Below, in pieces: positions 14,449 through 20,873 of a DNA stretch of 52,335 nucleotides (its first letter is position 1; each line of letters begins with the position of its first letter). The position numbers and the translations under genes are program-made. The DNA is from Bacteroidales bacterium. Lineage in GTDB: Bacteria; Bacteroidota; Bacteroidia; Bacteroidales; FEN-979. Location of the stretch: positions 37,855-90,189 of the forward strand of contig JALNZC010000012.1 of assembly GCA_023229525.1 (NCBI GenBank), given 5' to 3'. The notes beneath the pieces were generated by a model that saw only the letters and a list, made by a program, of their open reading frames with translations, did no database searches and was not told where the DNA came from.

Positions 14449-16251
14449 TTGACTGAGAATAGTAAAAAGATAAAGGAGTTGGATGGGAAACAACTTTATC
14501 ACTCGTTTATTGCAGGGGCACAGCGAATATTCGAACATCAAAAACTACTCAACAAGATCAACGTATTTCCGGTTGCCGATGCTGATACCGGTACCAATCT
14601 GGCCTCAACGATGCGATCCATTATGGATGCCATCATCCCAACCGATAATCTCAAACAGACTGCAGTTGCCCTTGCCGATGCTGCATTAACCGGCGCACGG
14701 GGTAATTCGGGAATCATTTTTGCTCAGTTTCTATATGGTTTCAGCAACGAAATCGGTGCAGGCCGGACACTCGACGTAGAGTCTTTTGCCACGAGTATGA
14801 AAAAAGCCGTAGCGTACGCTTACGATGCTATTGCCAACCCGATTGAGGGTACTATTTTAACCGTTATAAAAGATTGGGCCGATTATATTTACCTGTTAAA
14901 AGACCGGTTTGATGATTTTATCAAACTGCTTGCCGAAGCTTATAATAGAGCGCTTGAATCGCTTGCTGCCACTACCCAGAAGCTGGAGGTTCTGGCACGT
15001 TCTCATGTAGTTGATGCCGGCGCTAAAGGATTCGTATTTTGGCTGGAAGGGATCAAGGATTTTTTTACCCTTGGCGCTGAAAAAGGAATACTAAAAACAG
15101 TCGCCAGATCTTCTTCACCTGATGAAATCGTTGAGATGCCTCATGATCAGATCACCTTTCGCTTTTGTACCGAAGCATTGATCAACGGCACTCAATTAGA
15201 TAAACACAAAATCCGGAATTTTATTCAGCATTGTGGGGATTCGCTTGTCGTTGCCGGTACTTCTCAGAAAGTCAGAGTCCATATCCATACCGATTTTCCG
15301 GCTGAGGTGTTTTCACAACTCCAGCAATTTGGTAGTATTACTTATCAGAAAGTCGATGATATGATCATGCAGAATGAGATACAGTTTAACAGGAAATCAA
15401 ATATTGCCCTTGTTACTGACTCTTCTTGTGATCTTCCGAAGGAAATGATCTATCAACACCAGATTCATGTGGTTCCGCTCAGTGTCCATTTCGGTGAAAC
15501 ATACTTCCTCGACCGGCTTACCATCAATCCACCGCAGTTCTACTCCATGCTGACCCGGACTGAAGAAGTGGCCTCCTCTGCCCAGCCGGCTTCGAAGGAA
15601 TTCCAGAATAAATATGAATACCTGTCTACACATTATGATTCCATCATCGGAATCCACCTGAGCCAGGGATTGAGCGGAACTTTTTCGAGTAGCGACAAAG
15701 GTGCAAAAGATGTGATCGAAAGAACCGGGAAAAAGATCAATGTGATCAATTCCCGTTCTATATCCGGAGGATTAGGACTTATCCTGCTCCGGGCAGCCCG
15801 TGCTATTGAAGATGGAGCCTCACACGAAGAGGTATTATCGAAGATGGATGAATGGGTGAACAAATCCCAGATTCGCGTGAGTGTCACGACACTGAAATAT
15901 ATTGTAAGGAGTGGTCGCGTCAGCCCGCTTAAAAGTTTTATTGCTAAATCGTTAGATCTGAAACCCATAATCGGTCTGGACCCCGAGGGAAAAGCCTCCT
16001 TGCTTCAAAAGTCATTTACAGAGAAAAGCAGCAGGAAAAAGGTGATCCGCGATATTTCGGGAATTGCCGCTAAAAATCCCATCTGGGGCTATACTATTAC
16101 CCATGCAAATAATCCGGCAACAGCAGCGTGGTATGCCGGTGAGATGGAAAAGCTGACAGGGAAAAAGCCTCTTTTCATCGACCATGTTTCTCCTGCACTT
16201 GTTACCAATACCGGCCCCGGTGTTGCCTGCGTGGCCTTCATGCTGGAGTAA
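14449..16251 (+). CDS. single-chain fatty-acid kinase-like protein: DhaL/FakA domains fused to DegV/FakB
   Basis: A ~600-residue fusion. The N-terminal part has the DhaL (DAK2) nucleotide-binding domain: NKINVFPVADADTGTNLAS (metal-binding Asp residues) and TGARGNSGIIFAQFLYG. A middle FakA-like domain follows (FRFCTEALI...GDSLVVAGTSQKVRVHIHTDFP). From about residue 318 a DegV/FakB fatty-acid-binding domain begins (NIALVTDSSCDLP, then HLSQGLSGTFSS and IVRSGRVSP). In Firmicutes FakA phosphorylates fatty acids held by separate FakB; here kinase and carrier are one polypeptide. The start is placed at TTG 14449 because the promoter lies inside the longer frame; TTG 14479 is another option. The following gene starts 13 bp later. 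Confidence 0.85.
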   Translation: MTENSKKIKELDGKQLYHSFIAGAQRIFEHQKLLNKINVFPVADADTGTNLASTMRSIMDAIIPTDNLKQTAVALADAALTGARGNSGIIFAQFLYGFSNEIGAGRTLDVESFATSMKKAVAYAYDAIANPIEGTILTVIKDWADYIYLLKDRFDDFIKLLAEAYNRALESLAATTQKLEVLARSHVVDAGAKGFVFWLEGIKDFFTLGAEKGILKTVARSSSPDEIVEMPHDQITFRFCTEALINGTQLDKHKIRNFIQHCGDSLVVAGTSQKVRVHIHTDFPAEVFSQLQQFGSITYQKVDDMIMQNEIQFNRKSNIALVTDSSCDLPKEMIYQHQIHVVPLSVHFGETYFLDRLTINPPQFYSMLTRTEEVASSAQPASKEFQNKYEYLSTHYDSIIGIHLSQGLSGTFSSSDKGAKDVIERTGKKINVINSRSISGGLGLILLRAARAIEDGASHEEVLSKMDEWVNKSQIRVSVTTLKYIVRSGRVSPLKSFIAKSLDLKPIIGLDPEGKASLLQKSFTEKSSRKKVIRDISGIAAKNPIWGYTITHANNPATAAWYAGEMEKLTGKKPLFIDHVSPALVTNTGPGVACVAFMLE

Positions 16252-16264
16252 ATCGCAAAATCTT

Positions 16265-17023
16265 ATGTTATTGGAAGTCTCCCTGGTTATTTTCCTGTTT
16301 ATGTGCCTCATTTTTATTGTGGCGCAAATAAAAAAGAATAATTCCATTGCAGATACTTTCTGGGGTATTGGGTTTATTCTCGTGGCGCTATATTCCGTGG
16401 TTCAATCCGGGGAGATTGATCTTCGGAAAATAATCGTATGTACACTGGTTTTACTTTGGGGAATGCGATTATCGCATCACATCATGATGCGGAATATGGG
16501 AAACGGGGAGGATTCCCGCTATAAAAACTGGCGTAACACCTGGAAATTCTTCCACATAAGGAGTTTTTTTCAGATTTTTATGTTACAGGGGCTCTTCATG
16601 TTGGTTATTTCTTATCCTGTCTGGTTCATCAATTTCAATTCAGGGGGACCTATCGGATTTTGGGATTTTCTGGGGCTCGTCTTTTTTGGGACTGGATTCA
16701 TTACGGAAACAATGGCCGATTATCAATTAACTGAATTTAAAAAAGATCAGGCGAACGAAGGAAGGCTATTCACAACCGGCATGTGGTCTATATCGCGTCA
16801 TCCCAATTATTTTGGTGAATGCCTTGTTTGGTTGGGGTTAAGCATGTATGCCCTGAATCTTCCTTTGGGCTGGTATACTTTGATCAGTCCCATCATCATC
16901 ACCCTTTTGCTTCGTTTTGTTTCAGGCGTTCCCCTGGTTGAAAAGAAATACGAAAACCGCCCCGGTTGGGGGGAATACAAAGCAAAAACGGCTGCCCTGA
17001 TCCCTTTTGTAAAGTTTTTTTAA
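16265..17023 (+). CDS. DUF1295 / steroid 5-alpha-reductase-like membrane protein
   Basis: A 252-residue integral membrane protein with about six hydrophobic segments. The C-terminal half carries the family signature: ETMADYQLTEFKKDQANEGRLFTTGMWSISRHPNYFGECLVWLGL, which corresponds to the NADPH-binding region of the DUF1295/isoprenylcysteine methyltransferase-like fold, and VEKKYENRPGWGEYKAKTAALIP at the end. Bacterial members are presumed membrane reductases or methyltransferases of unknown substrate. The ATG at 16265 begins directly before the first membrane helix; the longer frame from 16184 overlaps the preceding gene and is not plausible. Probably co-transcribed with the FakA-FakB fusion gene, hinting at lipid metabolism. 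Confidence 0.85.
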   Translation: MLLEVSLVIFLFMCLIFIVAQIKKNNSIADTFWGIGFILVALYSVVQSGEIDLRKIIVCTLVLLWGMRLSHHIMMRNMGNGEDSRYKNWRNTWKFFHIRSFFQIFMLQGLFMLVISYPVWFINFNSGGPIGFWDFLGLVFFGTGFITETMADYQLTEFKKDQANEGRLFTTGMWSISRHPNYFGECLVWLGLSMYALNLPLGWYTLISPIIITLLLRFVSGVPLVEKKYENRPGWGEYKAKTAALIPFVKFF

Positions 17024-17024
17024 G

Positions 17025-17059
17025 TCTGATCGTAAATCGACCGCCTTTTCCCGATCAGA
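17025..17059. repeat. 8-bp inverted repeat between DUF1295 and acyl-CoA synthetase genes
   Basis: TCTGATCG (17025-17032) and CGATCAGA (17052-17059) flank a 19-nt loop. It could be a weak terminator or an operator for the gene at 17092; there is no U run after it. Confidence 0.4.
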
Positions 17060-17091
17060 GATATTTAATATATTAGCTGAAAATTTTTCGT

Positions 17092-19149
17092 ATGATTCAT
17101 CCTGCCCTCCTGCATCCCAGAAGTATAGTAGTTATTGGTGGTTCCAACGATGTCCAGAAACCGGGAGGGGCGGTCCTCCGTAATCTGATTGAAGGAGATT
17201 TCGACGGAAAATTATATGTTACCAACCTGAAAGAGACCGAGGTTCAGGGAATACCTTGCTTCAAAGATCCGTCGGAGTTGCCGGATGTTGATCTTGCAAT
17301 AATTGCCATTCCGGCGAAATTTGTCCCATGTACCATTGAAATTCTCGCCTTTGTTAAAAACACCAGAGCATTTATTGTCTTGTCTGCAGGATTTAGTGAA
17401 GAAAGTGAAGCAGGAAGGGAGCTGGAAAATGAGATGGTGGATACCGTAAATTCGGTCCATGGATCGTTGATCGGACCCAATTGTATTGGTGTGCTGACTC
17501 CTTTTTATCATGGGGTTTTTACGAAATTCATTCCCAAACTTGATTCCAGGGGTTGCGATTTTATTTCCGGTTCCGGGGCTACTGCTGTCTTTATTATGGA
17601 AGCCGGAATCCCGAAAGGATTGACGTTTTCTCAGGTCTTTTCCGTCGGGAACAGCGCCCAACTTGGTGTTGAAGAGATTTTGGAACACCTCGATGAGAAT
17701 TTTGACCCGGTAACCAGTTCACGCATTAAACTGTTATATATCGAGACAATAACGAAGCCTCAATTGCTTTTAAAACATGCCTCCTCTTTGATTCGAAAGG
17801 GATGTCGGATTGCAGCCATAAAAGCCGGCTCATCCGAAGCCGGTAGCCGTGCAGCGTCGTCGCACACCGGAGCGCTGGCCAGTCCGGATGTAGCGGTGGA
17901 TGCACTTTTCCGTAAAGCAGGGATCGTGCGTTGTTATGGTCGTGAAGATCTCGTCAGTGTTGCCTCTGTTTTTACATTCCCGGAGCTGAAAGGACAAAAT
18001 ATGGCCATCATTACCCATGCCGGTGGCCCGGCGGTGATGCTCACGGATGTTCTCTCAAACGGGGGAATGAATGTTCCGCATATTGATAATCCGGAGGCAA
18101 AAGAATTGCTTACGATGCTATTTCCGGGATCATCCGTTGCCAACCCCATCGATTTCCTGGCTACCGGTACAGCACAACAACTCGGTACGATCATCGATTA
18201 TTCCGATCAGAAATTCTCAGAAATTGACGGTATGGCGGTGATTTTTGGCACACCCGGCCTTACCCCGGTATTTGATGTATATGATGTTCTTGATCGGAAA
18301 ATGAAGACAACAGGTAAGCCAGTCTTTCCAATACTCCCATCGATAATTACCGCTGCTGCCGAGGTTCAGGAATTTGTTTCAAGAGGTCATACCTTCTTTC
18401 CCGACGAGGTTATTTTTGGCAATGCACTTACCCGGATATATCGTACTCCAAAACCCTCCCCTGAAGCGTATGAATTCCCTGAAATTGACCAAAAAAAGAT
18501 CCGTAATATTATCGAATCATCTCCGGATGGATATATCACACCTGGTTCCATTCAAGGACTGATGGATGCGTGCGGTATTCCAAGAGTCGGAGAATCTGTT
18601 GTGACTTCAGCAGATGAAGCAATAACCTCAGCTAGGCAGCTTGGATTCCCGGTAGTGATGAAGGTGGTTGGACCGGTACATAAATCGGATGTCGGTGGAG
18701 TGGTCCTGGATGTAAAAGATGAAGCAACTGTGACCCATGAATTCAAACGGATGATCCGGATCAGAGATACTGTTGCTATCCTCATTCAGCCAATGCTGTC
18801 GGGAGTGGAACTTTTCGTAGGAGCCAAATTCGAACCAAAATTCGGACACCTGATTCTCTGCGGCATGGGAGGCATTTTCATTGAAACGCTCAAAGATGTT
18901 TCCGCCGGATTATCACCCTTGAACTGCGACGAAGCATTACAGATGATCCGCAGTTTGAAAAGCTATAAAATCATACAGGGGGTGCGCGGACAAAAAGGAG
19001 TGAATGAGATTTTGTTTGCCGATGTGATGGTTCGTCTTTCGGCGCTTTTGAATGCCGCACCGGAAATCATCGAACTTGACTTCAACCCGTTGTTGGGCTC
19101 GGAAACCAGGGTCGTTGCGGTAGATGCAAGGATTTGCCTGAAGAGATAA
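17092..19149 (+). CDS. ADP-forming acetate/acyl-CoA synthetase, fused alpha-beta subunits
   Basis: A 685-residue fusion. The alpha part has a CoA-binding Rossmann domain (HPRSIVVIGGSNDVQKPGGAVLRNL, 8-32) and two succinyl-CoA-ligase-like domains (GPNCIGVL, SGSGATAVFIME, FSVGNSAQLGVEEIL). His258 in AASSHTGALASPD is the phosphorylated catalytic histidine. The beta part from ~490 is an ATP-grasp domain (GIPRVGESVVTSADEAITSARQLGFPVVMKVVGPVHKSDVGGV; LCGMGGIFIETLKDVS; ELDFNPLL). It converts acyl-CoA, ADP and phosphate to acid, CoA and ATP, i.e. energy conservation in fermentation, in the cytosol. The acyl specificity is unknown. A repeat array starts immediately after the stop. Confidence 0.92.
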   Translation: MIHPALLHPRSIVVIGGSNDVQKPGGAVLRNLIEGDFDGKLYVTNLKETEVQGIPCFKDPSELPDVDLAIIAIPAKFVPCTIEILAFVKNTRAFIVLSAGFSEESEAGRELENEMVDTVNSVHGSLIGPNCIGVLTPFYHGVFTKFIPKLDSRGCDFISGSGATAVFIMEAGIPKGLTFSQVFSVGNSAQLGVEEILEHLDENFDPVTSSRIKLLYIETITKPQLLLKHASSLIRKGCRIAAIKAGSSEAGSRAASSHTGALASPDVAVDALFRKAGIVRCYGREDLVSVASVFTFPELKGQNMAIITHAGGPAVMLTDVLSNGGMNVPHIDNPEAKELLTMLFPGSSVANPIDFLATGTAQQLGTIIDYSDQKFSEIDGMAVIFGTPGLTPVFDVYDVLDRKMKTTGKPVFPILPSIITAAAEVQEFVSRGHTFFPDEVIFGNALTRIYRTPKPSPEAYEFPEIDQKKIRNIIESSPDGYITPGSIQGLMDACGIPRVGESVVTSADEAITSARQLGFPVVMKVVGPVHKSDVGGVVLDVKDEATVTHEFKRMIRIRDTVAILIQPMLSGVELFVGAKFEPKFGHLILCGMGGIFIETLKDVSAGLSPLNCDEALQMIRSLKSYKIIQGVRGQKGVNEILFADVMVRLSALLNAAPEIIELDFNPLLGSETRVVAVDARICLKR

Positions 19150-19319
19150 AAGCTCGCTGCGCTCGCGATGCAGGATGCAGGATGCAAACTCGCTGCGCTC
19201 GTGATGCAGGATGCAAGCTCGCTGCGCTCGCGATGCTGGATGCAAGCTCGCTGCGCTCGCGATGCTGGATGCAAGCTCGCTGCGCTCGCAATACTGGATA
19301 CTGGATACTGGATGCTGGA
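19150..19319. repeat. module-plus-heptad array, ~29-bp period, directly after the stop codon
   Basis: Five copies of the 15-bp GCTCGCTGCGCTCGC-like module separated by GATGCAG/GATGCAA/GATGCTG heptads; the first module begins two bases after the TAA. The last part shifts to GGATACT heptads. It lies between convergent genes; only the plus-strand-oriented half is present here. Confidence 0.93.
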
Positions 19320-19348
19320 GGTTTGATAAATCTTAAGTATTCTTTTGT

Positions 19349-19963
19349 TCAGTTAAAACCTAATTGTCGGAAGAACATTAAGATTAATCCGGGTTTCAGG
19401 GCAATGGTGAAGATAACTCCGAATATTGCACCCCATAAATGTGCATCGTGGCCGATGTTATCACGGCTGTGTTTTGCCATATAATATTCATATGCCAGGT
19501 AAAATACACCGAAAACCGGAGCGGGGATTGGTATGGGTATGAAAAAGAAAAAGATCTTTCCGGTAGGATAGAGGATGATGCTTGAAAACAGAACTGCTGC
19601 AATGGCCCCGGAAGCTCCTACCGCATTATAAAACACATCGTTTTTATGTTTACCGTATGCGGGAATGATGGATAAGAGTAACCCCCCACCATAAAGCAGG
19701 AGATAATAAAAACTTGCTTTCCCCGGAAATAAGTTGTGAAAAAAAGTCTCGACAATGGTTCCGAATGAATAGAGGACCAGCATATTGATGAACAAATGTA
19801 CATATCCGGCATGTACAAATCCATAGGTGAAAAACCGGTACCAATGGTTACTGTGCTTTACATCATATGCATTGAATTTCAACTTTGAGAAAATCTCCTC
19901 ATTGCTTAATGCAAAAACGGAAACTCCCGCGGTGATGAAAATGATAATATAGGTGATTATCAT
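19349..19963 (-). CDS. rhomboid-family intramembrane serine protease
   Basis: A 204-residue membrane protein with about six segments. The rhomboid motifs are present: HLFINMLVLYSFG (His56, Asn60 of the oxyanion site), GASGA with the nucleophile Ser118, and HDAHLWGAIFG with catalytic His175. The usual GG after AHL is WG here, a conservative change seen in Bacteroidota homologues. It would cut substrate membrane helices within the inner membrane. It overlaps the upstream membrane-protein gene by 4 bp (ATGA), so the two are translationally coupled, which makes that protein a candidate partner or substrate (inference). Confidence 0.9.
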   Translation of the reverse strand: MIITYIIIFITAGVSVFALSNEEIFSKLKFNAYDVKHSNHWYRFFTYGFVHAGYVHLFINMLVLYSFGTIVETFFHNLFPGKASFYYLLLYGGGLLLSIIPAYGKHKNDVFYNAVGASGAIAAVLFSSIILYPTGKIFFFFIPIPIPAPVFGVFYLAYEYYMAKHSRDNIGHDAHLWGAIFGVIFTIALKPGLILMFFRQLGFN

Positions 19964-20784
19964 TTTGTTGTTTCAATTTTTTGTTGTTTAGTAAAGTCGA
20001 TCTCAGATCCAAGTACACTGTGCGGGATCATGAAAATAATGAACATGGCAATGGAGGCGATAATGGCCCACATCCTGTTATCGCGGTGTCTGGTCATTAC
20101 TACCAAAGCAATAACCCAGAAAATAAAGGCTATTAGCGATTTGTTATCCGTCAGATCATACCCGAAAGGCCAACCCGACCAGTATACACCGAATGAGAAT
20201 TTCTGGACAACGGGCCCCAGGAGCATCCCACCCAGCGTCAATGTTATCACTGTTATCCAGGCATAGATATAGGTGTTTTTTCCCTTAAAGATGGCCATTA
20301 CTCCGGTAAGCGTGGAAAAGAGCATGGCAAGGAAGATGAAAAAAATATGCGGAATGATGACATACCCTGGAACAAACCCTTTGTACCTCAGAATAGCCGG
20401 TTCGTTGTTGAGGAGGAAGCGCTGATCCCCTTTGATCAGGGTGACCTGATACATGATTTTTCCTGCCGGAGCCTGATGGGGTAAATATCCAAGCAGAGTA
20501 TCACCGTGTCGTTCCAAAAGGTTTGTATTCCATTTGTCAAAACTTTTAAACCGACGGAATACTATTTCTCCTTTTATGGATGTATCGGGGACAACAATTA
20601 TTACCCTGGCATCATCCATTCCGTCATAAGTCCTGATCAGCCTGAACGCGATCTTCTGCTGACCGATTTCGACTTTGCCCCTGACCGGATAAGTGGGCCC
20701 CGTCATACGTTGGTATATGGCAGTAGCTATAGTGAATACAACGGCAAAAACCCAGATTAAAACCGACTTCAGTGTTTGATTCAT
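19960..20784 (-). CDS. membrane protein of unknown function coupled to a rhomboid protease
   Basis: A 274-residue protein I cannot assign to a named family. It has one N-terminal hydrophobic segment (~7-24), a periplasmic-type soluble region of about 115 residues rich in beta strands (VRGKVEIGQQKIAFRLIRTYDG, LPHQAPAGKIMYQVTLIKGD), and four or five membrane helices from residue ~140 (VIIPHIFFIFLAMLFSTLTG, YAWITVITLTLGGMLLG, IAFIFWVIALVVM, WAIIASIAMFIIFMI). The C-terminus is charged. It is coupled by a 4-bp overlap to the rhomboid gene. The -7 box at 20865-20872 would give a ~75-nt leader that includes an octad repeat. Confidence 0.75.
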   Translation of the reverse strand: MNQTLKSVLIWVFAVVFTIATAIYQRMTGPTYPVRGKVEIGQQKIAFRLIRTYDGMDDARVIIVVPDTSIKGEIVFRRFKSFDKWNTNLLERHGDTLLGYLPHQAPAGKIMYQVTLIKGDQRFLLNNEPAILRYKGFVPGYVIIPHIFFIFLAMLFSTLTGVMAIFKGKNTYIYAWITVITLTLGGMLLGPVVQKFSFGVYWSGWPFGYDLTDNKSLIAFIFWVIALVVMTRHRDNRMWAIIASIAMFIIFMIPHSVLGSEIDFTKQQKIETTK

Positions 20785-20824
20785 AACATCCTATTTTCAA
20801 GTTCACAGTTCATAATTTTACCCA

Positions 20825-20848
20825 CTCACCACCTCACCATCTCACCAT
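20825..20848. repeat. 8-bp tandem repeat CTCACCAT, three units
   Basis: CTCACCAC, CTCACCAT, CTCACCAT in exact register, within the presumed 5' leader of the membrane-protein gene starting at 20784. A short member of the octad class. Confidence 0.75.
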
Positions 20849-20864
20849 CTTATTTTCTCCTCTG

Positions 20865-20872
20865 CAAAGATA
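20865..20872 (-). promoter_or_regulatory. promoter -7 element for the membrane protein-rhomboid operon
   Basis: TATCTTTG on the minus strand, directly after the stop codon of the NagZ-AmiE gene. No clear -33 box; it overlaps the end of that gene. Confidence 0.5.
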
Positions 20873-20873
20873 A

